A DNA stretch of 64,000 nucleotides, from contig CAVWAJ010000007.1 in NCBI GenBank assembly GCA_963752965.1, positions 496,001-560,000 of the forward strand. The letters run 5' to 3'. This DNA comes from QHXW01 sp963752965 (GTDB taxonomy: Bacteria; Acidobacteriota; Terriglobia; Bryobacterales; Bryobacteraceae). Under the pieces are notes generated by a model, which was given only the letters and a program-made list of their open reading frames with translations, made no database searches and was not told the origin of the DNA. Shown here piece after piece: positions 51,829 to 60,964 of this stretch. A program made the position numbers and the translations under genes. Each line of letters starts with the position of its first letter. Within the stretch, counting starts at the first letter, position 1.

Positions 51829-54800
51829 TCACGCCCGCAGCTCGGCCAGCCGTTCCCGAACGAACAGCAGCACCGCTCCGGGTGCGGATAGACCATCCAG
51901 CGGCACTTGCAGCACACCCGCCGGCGTGAATTGCGCCCCGCGCGTGCGGCTAACCAGGTTCATCAACTTTGCCGGATCGATGCGCGTCTGCTCGTGAAAC
52001 TTCATTTGCAGCGCGCCGTGACGGCGGTCGATCCGCTCCACTCCCAGCTCTTCGGCGGTGGATTTCAGGGCCGCGTACTCCAGCAGGTTCTGAACGGCCT
52101 CGGGCACTGGGCCATAGCGGTCCTCCAGTTCCTTGGCGATCCGCTCGCGTTCTTCGGCATCGCGCGTGGCAGCTACCCGGCGGTACGCGCGCAGCCTTTG
52201 ATTCTCGTCCGCGATGTACTCGGGAGGAATGCGAATATCGAGCGCCAGGTTCAGGACGGCGTGTATCTCCACCGGCACTTCTTCGCCCTTCAGCTCGCGA
52301 ACCGTCTCTTCCAGCATCCGCACGTACATGTCGAAGCCCACGGCATTGATGTGGCCGTGCTGCTCCCCACCCAGTAGATTGCCCCCTCCGCGCAACTCCA
52401 GGTCGAGCGCCGCGATCTTGAACCCTGCGCCGAGGTCGCTGAATTCCTTGAGCGCCGCCAGCCGTTTGCGCGCAACTTCCGTCAGCTCCGTATCCGGTTG
52501 CACCAGCAGATACGCGTACGCACGCCGATTCGACCGTCCCACTCGCCCGCGAAGCTGATACAGCTCGGATAGCCCGTAACGGTCCGCATTCTCGATAATC
52601 ATCGTATTCGCGAGCGGAATGTCGAGTCCGTTTTCGACAATCGTGGTGCACACCAGAATGTCGTGCTCGTGGCGCACGAACTTCAGCATCGCCTGCTCCA
52701 GCTCCGCCTCGCCCATCTGTCCGTGTCCCACACCGATGCGCGCTTGTGGCACCAGCTCCTGAATCATGGCCGCGCGCGCCCATATCGAATCGATGCGGTT
52801 GTGCACAAAATAAACCTGGCCGCCGCGGTTCAGCTCCAACTCGAGCGCCGACCGGATCAGCTCCGGCTGAAGCGGCGCAACTACGGTCTGAATGGCCAGC
52901 CTGTCCTTGGGCGGCGTCTCGATCACCGACATGTCCCGCAGTCCCAGTAGCGACATGTGCAGCGTTCGCGGAATCGGCGTGGCGCTCATGCTGACCACGT
53001 CAACCGTCTTCTTGAGCTGTTTGAGCCGCTCCTTGTGCTTCACGCCGAAACGCTGTTCCTCATCGACAATGACTAGCCCGAGGTCCTTGAACTCCACATC
53101 CTTCGAGAGCAGCCGATGCGTGCCGATGATGATATCGACCTTGCCCTCGGCAACATCCGCTACCACCTGCTTGAGTTGCTTCGGCGGGACAAAACGGCTC
53201 GCCATTTCCACGCGCACCGGAAACGGTTGGAACCTGCGCTTGAACGTCTCATAGTGCTGAAACGTAAGCACCGTCGTCGGCGCGAGCACCACCACCTGTT
53301 TGCCGTCGCCCAGCGCCTTGAACGCCGCCCGCATCACCACTTCCGTCTTGCCGAAGCCCACATCGCCGCACAGCAGCCTATCCATGGGCTCGGCGTTTTC
53401 CATATCGCGCTTGATGTCTGCAATGGCCGATCGTTGATCGCGCGTCTCCGTAAATTCGAACGCATCTTCGAATTCGCGCTGCCAGTTGCTATCGGCGGAG
53501 AACGCGAAACCCTTGGCCATTTTGCGCGAGGCGTAAAGCTTCAGCAGCTCCTCCGCCATGTCGCGCATCTTGGCTTTGACGCGTGTCTTGGTGCGCGTCC
53601 ACGTCGCGCCACCCATACGGTCCAGCGTCGGCGCCGCCTCCCCCGCCCCCCGGAAGCGCTGCACCAGGTCCATGTGCGTGAGCGGTACGTACAGCTTGCT
53701 GTCGCCGGCGTATTCCAGCAGCATGTAGTCGCCCTTGGCCTCGCCTTGCTCAATCGACCGCAGCCCAACGAAGCGCCCCACGCCGTGTTCCGCGTGCACC
53801 ACATAGTCGCCCGGTTTAAGATCAAACGTCTCCGCTGAGAACGTCGCCAGGTGCGATTTCCCGCCGCGCGCCACCAGCTCCGGCGTCTCAAACAGATCTT
53901 CCGATCCGAACACCGCCAGCTGCGCATCGGGAAAGATCGTGCCGCGCTCAATGCCCCCGCGTATCAGATAAATACTCGCTACCGACCCCGCCAGATACGC
54001 CCGCTCCGCCAGGTACTGCGGCGTGCCGTCAGATTGATCCGTGCCGAGCTGGTACGCAATCGCGTATTCGTTGAAGATATCGGCCAGGCGTTCAATCTCG
54101 CCCGCCGAAGCCGCGAAGAACGCCACGCGCGATCCCGACTCCACCAGGCTGCGCGCCTCCGCAATCGCCACCTGCATGTTGCCGTGAAACGACATCGATG
54201 GTCGCGTGGGAATGTGCAGCCCCGCTTCACCCAGCTCCAGTTCCCGCAGCTCAATCTGCGCGGTGCCGGCCCGCGCCTCAGTAATCTCCTCCCATCGGTA
54301 AAACACCTTCTCAGGCGGGCAGAGCGACGTCCGCTCGGGATCTTCCAGCCGCTTCCAGAAACGCTCCGATGCGGCCAGGATCTGCTCCGGCTCATCCAGA
54401 ATGACCAGCGGTTTTTCGAGCAAGTCGAACAGCGATGCATTCCGCGGCCGCACCAGTGGCGCCAGCAATTCCCACCCCGGAAACGTCTCGCCCGGCAGAG
54501 GCAGATCGCGCGCCAGCACTCCACCCTCGTGCAACTTCTCGGTCAGCTCACTCAACAACCCGCGCGATTTCTGAAATTCCGTGAGCGGCAGCAGCGTGCA
54601 TTCGGGAATCTTCAGCACGGAGCGCTGCGACTCCACCTCAAACCGCCGAATGGAATCGATCTGATCGCCGAACATCTCGATGCGCACCGGCTTCGGCGAT
54701 TCCGGCGAGTACACATCGATAATCCCGCCGCGCACCGAGTACTCGCCCACCATTTCCACCGGGTCGCGTTTCTCGTAGCCGATGCTTTCCAGATGCGCGA

Positions 54801-55296
54801 TCAAGTCCTCAAGGGGAATTTCGTCATTGGTGTGCAGCGTGAGCGCGAGTTGGCGGTAAAAATCCTGCGGTTCGATGCGCTGCAACGCCGCGCCCACCGG
54901 CACAACGCTAATGGGTGCTGCACCCGTGGCCAGCCGCCACAGCCCCACCGCGCGCTGTTCCAGGATTTCCGCATGCGGGGACATGCCCTGTGCGGGCACC
55001 AAATCGAGCGCCGGCAGCAGTTGCGGCTCGTGCCGGTCGCGCCCCGAAACCAGCAGCCGGAAAAACGTCTGCATGGCCTCGCACAGCGTTTCTGCTTGCT
55101 TGTTTCCCGCCGCGATCACCAGCAGCGGGCGCTCCGTCAACTGCCACAGCAGCACGGAGTAGAGCGCCTTCGCCGTGGTCGTCAGGCCCGAAAGTGCCAC
55201 CGGCTGCGGCTTGAGCGCCAGGCTTTGCAGCAATTCCTGGAACGCCGGGTGGCGGGCAAGTCCAGAAAACAGGTCACGAATCGCAGGATGAATCAA
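51829..55296 (-). CDS. mfd: Transcription-repair coupling factor Mfd
   Basis: A 1155-residue ATP-dependent translocase that removes stalled RNA polymerase and recruits UvrA. Recognised parts in order: UvrB-like N-terminal module (to about 350), the CarD-like RNA-polymerase interaction domain (GDYVVHAEHGVGRFVGLRS, about 490), the helicase motor with Walker A GDVGFGKTE, DEEQRFG and HGQMGEAELEQ, and the TRCF C-terminal domain. E. coli Mfd is 1148 residues. It lies 4 bases downstream of hldE2 on the same strand. Confidence 0.95.
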   Translation of the reverse strand: MIHPAIRDLFSGLARHPAFQELLQSLALKPQPVALSGLTTTAKALYSVLLWQLTERPLLVIAAGNKQAETLCEAMQTFFRLLVSGRDRHEPQLLPALDLVPAQGMSPHAEILEQRAVGLWRLATGAAPISVVPVGAALQRIEPQDFYRQLALTLHTNDEIPLEDLIAHLESIGYEKRDPVEMVGEYSVRGGIIDVYSPESPKPVRIEMFGDQIDSIRRFEVESQRSVLKIPECTLLPLTEFQKSRGLLSELTEKLHEGGVLARDLPLPGETFPGWELLAPLVRPRNASLFDLLEKPLVILDEPEQILAASERFWKRLEDPERTSLCPPEKVFYRWEEITEARAGTAQIELRELELGEAGLHIPTRPSMSFHGNMQVAIAEARSLVESGSRVAFFAASAGEIERLADIFNEYAIAYQLGTDQSDGTPQYLAERAYLAGSVASIYLIRGGIERGTIFPDAQLAVFGSEDLFETPELVARGGKSHLATFSAETFDLKPGDYVVHAEHGVGRFVGLRSIEQGEAKGDYMLLEYAGDSKLYVPLTHMDLVQRFRGAGEAAPTLDRMGGATWTRTKTRVKAKMRDMAEELLKLYASRKMAKGFAFSADSNWQREFEDAFEFTETRDQRSAIADIKRDMENAEPMDRLLCGDVGFGKTEVVMRAAFKALGDGKQVVVLAPTTVLTFQHYETFKRRFQPFPVRVEMASRFVPPKQLKQVVADVAEGKVDIIIGTHRLLSKDVEFKDLGLVIVDEEQRFGVKHKERLKQLKKTVDVVSMSATPIPRTLHMSLLGLRDMSVIETPPKDRLAIQTVVAPLQPELIRSALELELNRGGQVYFVHNRIDSIWARAAMIQELVPQARIGVGHGQMGEAELEQAMLKFVRHEHDILVCTTIVENGLDIPLANTMIIENADRYGLSELYQLRGRVGRSNRRAYAYLLVQPDTELTEVARKRLAALKEFSDLGAGFKIAALDLELRGGGNLLGGEQHGHINAVGFDMYVRMLEETVRELKGEEVPVEIHAVLNLALDIRIPPEYIADENQRLRAYRRVAATRDAEERERIAKELEDRYGPVPEAVQNLLEYAALKSTAEELGVERIDRRHGALQMKFHEQTRIDPAKLMNLVSRTRGAQFTPAGVLQVPLDGLSAPGAVLLFVRERLAELRA

Positions 55297-55300
55297 GGGA

Positions 55301-55768
55301 TTAACGCGCCAGAATCGTTTCGACGATGCCGGTGGTCGAGTAGCCCGGTTCCAGGCTGAGCGCCATCACTTTGCCGCCCGCCGCTTCCACTTCCTCGCGG
55401 CCCGCTATCCAATGCGCCCAGTCCGCGCCCTTCACCAGAAGGTCCGGCAGGACGGCGGCGATCAGCTCGCGCGGCGTGTCCTCCTCGAACAGTGTGACCG
55501 CATCCACAGCCTCCAGACCCAGCGCCACTTCCGCCCGCTCCCGCTCCGGAATCAACGGCCGCGACGGACCCTTCAGCCGGCGCACACTCTCATCTGAGTT
55601 GAGCGCCAGAATCAAAATGTCGCCGAGCGAACGCGCCTTCTCCAGCAGCCGGATGTGGCCCGGATGCAGCAGGTCATAGCACCCGTTCGTGAACACCACC
55701 GTCTTTCCCGCCGCCTTCCACTCCGCCCGCGTGCGCACCAGTTCCTCGCGGCTGTAAAAATTTCCCAC
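55301..55768 (-). CDS. rfaE2: D-glycero-beta-D-manno-heptose 1-phosphate nucleotidyltransferase (HldE2/RfaE2)
   Basis: Activates heptose-1-phosphate to ADP-heptose, the donor for the heptosyltransferases encoded 8-10 kb away. The 155-residue protein has the intact HxGH in NGCYDLLHPGH (28-38), the RERAEVALGLEAVD stretch and EPGYSTTGIVE at the end. It is the stand-alone second domain of E. coli HldE, so the kinase half must be encoded elsewhere. Start is GTG at 55768; no upstream ATG is in frame. It is followed by mfd with a 4-base gap. Confidence 0.92.
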   Translation of the reverse strand: MGNFYSREELVRTRAEWKAAGKTVVFTNGCYDLLHPGHIRLLEKARSLGDILILALNSDESVRRLKGPSRPLIPERERAEVALGLEAVDAVTLFEEDTPRELIAAVLPDLLVKGADWAHWIAGREEVEAAGGKVMALSLEPGYSTTGIVETILAR

Positions 55769-55780
55769 ACTCTAACTGTA

Positions 55781-55802
55781 GGACAGGCATCCGTGCCTGT
55801 CC
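55781..55802. repeat. Perfect 9-bp hairpin, possible dispersed intergenic palindrome
   Basis: GGACAGGCA (55781-55789), TCCG loop, TGCCTGTCC (55794-55802). It lies between divergent genes, so it is not a terminator of either, and is not followed by a T run in either direction. Its compact symmetric form resembles REP-like intergenic palindromes. Confidence 0.5.
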
Positions 55803-55851
55803 ACGATGCCACCGTCCAACTGCGCTAGAATCGCGGGACAAGGAGGCAGAC

Positions 55852-56163
55852 ATGCTCGGCACCCGCACCTGGAACGAGTGGATTGCGCAATACGAATCGA
55901 GCCATCAGCACCCGCTGAATCGCCTCTGCCACACCGTCGGGACTCCTGTGATCGCGCTTTCCATCCTGCTCACACCCGTCCTCCTGATCAAGCCCGATTG
56001 GTGGCCCGTTTCCGTTACACTCTTCGGAGCCGGCTGGGCATTGCAGTTCGTCGGCCACGCCTTCGAAGGCAAGCGCCCCGAGTTCTTCAACGACTACCGT
56101 TTTCTCTTCGTCGGCCTGCGATGGTGGCTGTCGAAAATCCGCGGGACTTCCAGAAGCCTCTAG
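55852..56163 (+). CDS. Mpo1-like (DUF962) membrane protein
   Basis: A 103-residue protein with two membrane helices and the family motifs HPLNRLCHTVGTP and LQFVGHAFEGKRPEFF, whose His residues bind iron in yeast Mpo1, an alpha-oxidation dioxygenase for 2-hydroxy fatty acids. It may act on 2-hydroxy fatty acids of lipid A or sphingolipids here, by analogy. It reads away from hldE2 across a palindrome and converges on the Ig-repeat gene. Confidence 0.88.
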   Translation: MLGTRTWNEWIAQYESSHQHPLNRLCHTVGTPVIALSILLTPVLLIKPDWWPVSVTLFGAGWALQFVGHAFEGKRPEFFNDYRFLFVGLRWWLSKIRGTSRSL

Positions 56164-56252
56164 CTCCGCACATCGTCGTGTTCTGGCGGATCGCGGACTT
56201 CTCGGCGTCTCTGCTTCTCGGCGTTGATATTCGTGCCGTTTGCTGCTGATCC

Positions 56253-58454
56253 CTACGGTACGCTCGCACTCATCGCTGTCGACGTTCCTACGCTGTTGGT
56301 CAGTGTCACGCTCACACTCGTGATCCCGCTGGGACTGCCCGTGACGTTGAATTGCTGCGCGAATGTGAACTGGCTGCCGTACTGCGCCGAAACCGTGTTG
56401 CTGTACCAGGTCGAAAAGAGCTGGCTCGCCGTGATGGTTATCGTTGGAGTCGTGAAGAACCCTGATGCGGCCTGGAAGGTAAACGCAGCGCTGGTCATGT
56501 CCCGCGTGTTCGAGAATCCCGTCACGTCCACTTCGATCCCACCCGAAGTCGTGCTCGCCGTGACACTCGTGATTACCGGCGCCTGCGGCGCGATCGTGAT
56601 CACCTGCGTGGGCGCCGGTTGCGGCGTCACGTCTTGCGTACCGGCTTTGAAGTCAAGCGTGAGAGTGATGGTCCCGGCCACGGTCCCCGTCCCGAGTGAG
56701 ATCGTCGCCGTCGGAAACACGGCTGTCGTCTGGCCTTTCGGAATCGTGAAGTTAACCGTGCGTCCGCCCGTCGAAAACTGAATCGCCGGATCGTCCACCC
56801 CGCCCGCCGCGGGAGCAAACGTCAGAGTGATCGTACCGGTCAGGTCTGTCGGATACGTCTGCGCGAGTTCCACCCCAATCACCGGCTGCTCGTCCGGCGG
56901 CGCGGTGCTGCCCACACCAGTTACGCTCGGCGTGGGTAGGGGTGGCGTGTTGATGGTCAATTGGTACGGCTGAGTCACCGTCACTTGTTTGGAGTCGGTA
57001 ACGCTCACCTCAAAACTGAACGTGCCTGCCGCCGTCGGCGTTCCGCTCAGTAGCCCTGCAGAGCTGAGCGTGAGCCCGCCCGGCAATGCCCCCGTACCAA
57101 GCGCAAACGTGTACCCAACCGCGCCACCCGTGGCCGTGAGCTGCTGGGAATATGCTGTCCCCACCATCCCGGCTGGAAGAGACGCTGGCGAAATCGTGAT
57201 CGGCGGCGCTCCAACCACGAGCGTATAGCTCTGGCCGGCCGTATTGCCCGCGCCGTCGGTCGCCGTAATCGTGAACGTGTAAGTGCCCGCCGTCGCCGGT
57301 GTCCCGCTCAGAGCGCCCGACGTACTGAGCGACAGCCCCGGTGGCAGTGATCCTGATGTGATGCTGAAACTGTATGGCGGCGTTGTCGGCGTCACGTTGA
57401 TCTGCGCAGAGTACGCCACTCCAACCGCTCCGGGTGTCAACGGCGATGGCGTCGTAATCGAGAAGCCGGTGCCAACCACCAGCGCGAAAGTTCCCGTTGC
57501 GGTGTTTCCGCTTTCGTCGGTCACCGTCACCGTGAATTTGTACGTTCCCCCTTGTGTCGGTGCGCCAGTCATTGATCCATTACTGGCGAGTGTGATCCCC
57601 GGCGGCAGGTTGCCGTCCGTTACTGCCCATTGATACGGCGGGTTCCCCCCGTGCGCCAGCAAGGAAAGCGAGTATCTCGTTCCCACCATGCCGCCTGGCA
57701 ATGGCGACGTATTCGTAATCGCCAGGGGGACTGCCGGGTTTACCAGAATGGTGAATGTTTGGGGGCCGGCGGACTGCGGATCCGTGGATGAACTGTCGCT
57801 CACACTCTCTACGAAACTGTAAGTGCCCGCCACCGAGGGAGTGCCGGAAAGTTGCCCGGAACAGGACAGACTCACGCCCGGAGGCAGACTACCGATGCCG
57901 GTCGCCGCCGGCCGCACTCTCCCTGGCCCAACTCCAGCGCGTCGGGCCTGTACGTGCGAGCCAAGGCCCATAGAAAAGGTAGAGATTCCCGAGCACGGGA
58001 ACCAGTTGTACGGTGGCACGCCGCCCGTTGCTGAAAACCCTGCCGAGTAAGGGACTCCCACCGTTCCTTGCGGCAGGCTCGTCGTCGTAATCTGCAGAAG
58101 GCCGCTGATCCGAATGCTATACGCCTGAAGGAAATTCACTTGCCCCAGTCCCGGCACGCTAACCGCCGCTTGCACCGTGAAATTGTAGGTTCCAACGGTC
58201 GTCGGTGTTCCCGTAATATTCCCTGCCAAGCTCAGATTCAGCGGTGGCGGCAGCTGTCCACTCGCCTTACTCCAGACAGTAGGCAGGCCATTGTCATTGA
58301 TGGAAAGCTGAACAGAGTAGGATTGATTCACCACCCCGTCGAGCAATGGACCCGAAGGGGGTGAAATCGTGAATTGGCAGTACACCGGAGACGCAAGCGC
58401 CAGCAGCGCAACCGCCGGCCCGAGCGAGCGCAGGTATGCCCGCCCGCGCGTCAT
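56253..58454 (-). CDS. Exported protein with five putative Ig-like repeats
   Basis: A 733-residue secreted protein: signal peptide (AVALLALASPVYCQ) followed by He_PIG/putative-Ig repeats. Five copies are counted by their endings: GTPTTVGTYNFTV, GTPSVAGTYSFVE, GAPTQGGTYKFTV, GTPATAGTYTFTI and GTPTAAGTFSFEV. The second repeat has an extra about 35 residues (152-187), Arg/Gly-rich. A final about 170 residues are Ser/Thr-rich and beta-like without a repeat. It is the third gene of an operon with a propeller-like and a Big-like protein, overlapping the previous gene by four bases. A cell-surface or adhesion role is inferred. Confidence 0.75.
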   Translation of the reverse strand: MTRGRAYLRSLGPAVALLALASPVYCQFTISPPSGPLLDGVVNQSYSVQLSINDNGLPTVWSKASGQLPPPLNLSLAGNITGTPTTVGTYNFTVQAAVSVPGLGQVNFLQAYSIRISGLLQITTTSLPQGTVGVPYSAGFSATGGVPPYNWFPCSGISTFSMGLGSHVQARRAGVGPGRVRPAATGIGSLPPGVSLSCSGQLSGTPSVAGTYSFVESVSDSSSTDPQSAGPQTFTILVNPAVPLAITNTSPLPGGMVGTRYSLSLLAHGGNPPYQWAVTDGNLPPGITLASNGSMTGAPTQGGTYKFTVTVTDESGNTATGTFALVVGTGFSITTPSPLTPGAVGVAYSAQINVTPTTPPYSFSITSGSLPPGLSLSTSGALSGTPATAGTYTFTITATDGAGNTAGQSYTLVVGAPPITISPASLPAGMVGTAYSQQLTATGGAVGYTFALGTGALPGGLTLSSAGLLSGTPTAAGTFSFEVSVTDSKQVTVTQPYQLTINTPPLPTPSVTGVGSTAPPDEQPVIGVELAQTYPTDLTGTITLTFAPAAGGVDDPAIQFSTGGRTVNFTIPKGQTTAVFPTATISLGTGTVAGTITLTLDFKAGTQDVTPQPAPTQVITIAPQAPVITSVTASTTSGGIEVDVTGFSNTRDMTSAAFTFQAASGFFTTPTITITASQLFSTWYSNTVSAQYGSQFTFAQQFNVTGSPSGITSVSVTLTNSVGTSTAMSASVP

Positions 58455-59428
58455 TTTTCGCCGCTCCTCGCCAATTCAGCCGGCACGAACAAGAACCGCG
58501 GTTCCTGTCCACCAGCCGCCATCACCCACAGAGGGACCTTCGCTATTTCCGTAAGACGAAACACCTCGTCGCCGGCAAGTCGCGCCAAGCCCGTGGGCGT
58601 GAAGCCACAAGCAACGTGCGAGACGGTTGGCTGGGCGGTCAATTGGATCGTAGCGAGCGTCTTACCCTTACCATTGGCTACGAAAGCTCTACTGTTGTCT
58701 CGCGAAACCGCGACCGCCACCGGGCCGTTAATCCCGTCGTGTGGCCCGGCAATGATGTCCGTCTCCACAGTGCCGCCGATTCCACGAATGCGGTAAATCT
58801 GGTTCCGTCCACTATCTGCCACCAACGCCGTGCCAGTAGCGGGAATCGTCATCGCTGAGACGCTGCCCAGTTCAGTCAACACCGGCACTTCGCTGCCCCC
58901 TGTGAGATGGAACACAGTTCCGCCCACCGCTGCCAGTACCGTGTGCCCGTCATCGCTCACCGCAATCGCCGAGGGAGACTGTCCTGCCGACAAGTAAAGC
59001 TCGCTCGCCACCTTCGGAGCCGCTGGCAGAGCGCCAATAACCTCGATACGATCCCTGTCTTTGTAATAAAGAGCAACGGCTGTCCCGCTCGGGCTCAAAA
59101 CCATTTGGTCCGGACTGAGGTCGGCGCCATGCACCGCAACCGAAGTCACAGGACTATGCCCTACCGCGAACACGACCACCTGATTGTGCTCACCCTCCAC
59201 CGCCATTACGTAGTTTTGCAGCGGGGAAATCACCACACTCCGCAATTCGGCTCCCAGCTCCAAAGGCGCGCCCAGCACCGCCGCACCCGGAATCCCCAGG
59301 ATTGGCAGAACTTCTTTGTGCGCGGCGTCAAACACGAATCCAAGCTGCGGCCCCTGAATCATGGCCGCCATGACCAGAGCTGGGGCCAGTAGCATCGCGA
59401 CAGCAACCCAGCGCTTTCGAGCGTTCAT
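58451..59428 (-). CDS. Exported beta-propeller-like protein
   Basis: A 325-residue protein with a signal peptide (VAVAMLLAPALVMAA). It has repeated about 45-residue beta units of the NHL/YVTN type: VVISPLQNYVMAVEGE, AIAVSDDGHTVLAAVGG, TIPATGTALVADSGRNQIYRI and AVAVSRDNSRAFVANGKGKTL. Probably a five- to seven-bladed propeller that binds protein or sugar partners. It lies between the Big-like and Ig-repeat genes in one operon (9-base gap before, ATGA overlap after). Confidence 0.75.
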   Translation of the reverse strand: MNARKRWVAVAMLLAPALVMAAMIQGPQLGFVFDAAHKEVLPILGIPGAAVLGAPLELGAELRSVVISPLQNYVMAVEGEHNQVVVFAVGHSPVTSVAVHGADLSPDQMVLSPSGTAVALYYKDRDRIEVIGALPAAPKVASELYLSAGQSPSAIAVSDDGHTVLAAVGGTVFHLTGGSEVPVLTELGSVSAMTIPATGTALVADSGRNQIYRIRGIGGTVETDIIAGPHDGINGPVAVAVSRDNSRAFVANGKGKTLATIQLTAQPTVSHVACGFTPTGLARLAGDEVFRLTEIAKVPLWVMAAGGQEPRFLFVPAELARSGEK

Positions 59429-59437
59429 CTTTTCCTC

Positions 59438-60037
59438 CTAGTGGGGCGCTCCCACGGTACCGGTACCGGGAGTAATGGTAGTAGACTGCGCGACCGACTG
59501 CGGACTGCTCCCTCCGCCGCGCGTAGCCGCGATCGCACCGGCAGCAGCCGCAGCCCCTGCAATCGCGATGATTATAAGCAACTTCGCCGAAATCCCGGCC
59601 CCTGCTGCCGCTCCTGCCGCTGCGCCGGCGGCATTGGTTTGAGAAATGGTGGCATTAGCAGTCTTACCCTGGAATGAAGCAGATACGCGCATTTCGAGCT
59701 TCCCTTGCACTGCATTCGGGTGGAAACCATGCGCCACCGCCCGCCCTTGCGCGTCCGTCGTGACCGTCAACGTGTGTGACCCGTTCGCAAAAGTGCCACT
59801 GGCACCTTGGTCAGGGAGCAGAAAAACCACCGCTGCGCCTGCCACTGGCTTGTGGTTTTCATCCTCCACTTGAACGATGGGTTCGCGGGCCGTCCGTTGG
59901 CGAATGTTGTTGATTGCTCCGTCGCCTTCTACTATAACCAGATTAAGCTGACCGGTTGGGGCTTCCTGCGCCGCAATCCGCACGGGTAACGTCTGTAAAA
60001 TAAGCAGATACGACAAACCGGTTGCCAGTATGCGCAT
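59438..60037 (-). CDS. Exported Ig/Big-like protein with C-terminal membrane helix
   Basis: A 199-residue protein: signal peptide (ATGLSYLLILQTLPVRIAA), one Big/carboxypeptidase-regulatory-like beta domain (VEDENHKPVAGAAVVFLLPDQGASGTFANG), then an Ala/Gly-rich membrane helix (LLIIIAIAGAAAAAGAIAA) and a short Ser/Thr tail. The ATG at 60037 has GGGAGG 10 bases upstream; the longer start at 60106 is not signal-like. It is first in the envelope operon and divergent from the DUF4384 operon. Confidence 0.75.
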   Translation of the reverse strand: MRILATGLSYLLILQTLPVRIAAQEAPTGQLNLVIVEGDGAINNIRQRTAREPIVQVEDENHKPVAGAAVVFLLPDQGASGTFANGSHTLTVTTDAQGRAVAHGFHPNAVQGKLEMRVSASFQGKTANATISQTNAAGAAAGAAAGAGISAKLLIIIAIAGAAAAAGAIAATRGGGSSPQSVAQSTTITPGTGTVGAPH

Positions 60038-60143
60038 ACACCGCCTGCCTCCCTTTCCTCTGACCGGCCCGGCTGCTATCTTATAGAAGAACAGGCGGTA
60101 TTGCAACCGTTGGGGCTGCCGCCACGCACGGGGAGGCTTCGTG

Positions 60144-60962
60144 ATGAAACCGATCGGGTTTTCCTTGTTGGTGCTGTGTGGTATCGGAGCTTTCCTAGTC
60201 GCTCAGCAAGATACTCAGAAGCTGACGGCGCGTGAACTCTTCTACGCTGCTGTCGATTCTCCTGCCCCTCCCGCCGCCCACAAGACTACGCAGGCTGCGG
60301 CTAAGCCCAAACCGGCCCCGACCCCGACCGGCCACTCCGTGCCCGTGATCGCAGTGGCATACAAGCCCCAGGGGCCGCATCCAGCTCTCGGACTCCGTTA
60401 CGCGATCCTCAAACGAACCAGCGACGGACAAGCGGAGGTCGCTGCCGACACTGTATTCCATGCTGGCGACCGCATCCGCCTGGGAGTCGAGACCAACGAT
60501 GACGGCTACCTGTATGTCGTTAACCGAGGCTCGAGCGGTACTTGGAAAGTACTATTCCCCTCGGCGGAGATCAAGGACGGTGACAACCGCATTCAGCACC
60601 GCGTGCGGTACGAAATCCCGTCGGGTTACACGTTCACGTTCGATGAGCAGCCGGGAGAGGAGAAACTGTTCGTCGTGCTTTCCCGCCAGCCGGAACCCGA
60701 TCTGGAGGGCCTGATCTACTCGCTGGGCCAAAAAAGCACCGCGCCCGCGGAGGCGCAGAAGCCGAAGATGCTGCTGGCGAGTGCGGCATTCGGCAATGAC
60801 ATCGTCGATAAACTGCGCAATGCGTACGCCCGCGACCTGATCGTGGAAAAGGTGGATGACGAGCAGGCGGGGCCGAAAAAGGAGACGGCCGTCTATGCCG
60901 TCAATCCTTCCGGCAGCACGGATTCACGCGTGGTGGCCGACGTCACCTTGAAACACCAGTAG
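60144..60962 (+). CDS. Exported DUF4384 protein, first of two
   Basis: A 272-residue protein with a signal peptide (FSLLVLCGIGAFLVAQ), a Pro/Ala-rich linker and a DUF4384 domain (about 85-190: RYAILKRT, FHAGDRIRLGVETNDDGYLYVVNRG, VLFPSAEIKDGDN). DUF4384 is often found beside or fused to caspase-like peptidases in bacteria. The ATG at 60144 has GGGAGG 7 bases upstream; GTG at 60141 is just before it. It is followed 2 bases later by a second DUF4384 gene. Confidence 0.8.
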   Translation: MKPIGFSLLVLCGIGAFLVAQQDTQKLTARELFYAAVDSPAPPAAHKTTQAAAKPKPAPTPTGHSVPVIAVAYKPQGPHPALGLRYAILKRTSDGQAEVAADTVFHAGDRIRLGVETNDDGYLYVVNRGSSGTWKVLFPSAEIKDGDNRIQHRVRYEIPSGYTFTFDEQPGEEKLFVVLSRQPEPDLEGLIYSLGQKSTAPAEAQKPKMLLASAAFGNDIVDKLRNAYARDLIVEKVDDEQAGPKKETAVYAVNPSGSTDSRVVADVTLKHQ

Positions 60963-60964
60963 CC

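Noticed and set aside
53851..55359. Open plus-strand frame of 502 codons
   Set aside because: It is antisense to mfd and hldE2, both identified by motif, and has a shadow-like Arg/Gln/His composition.
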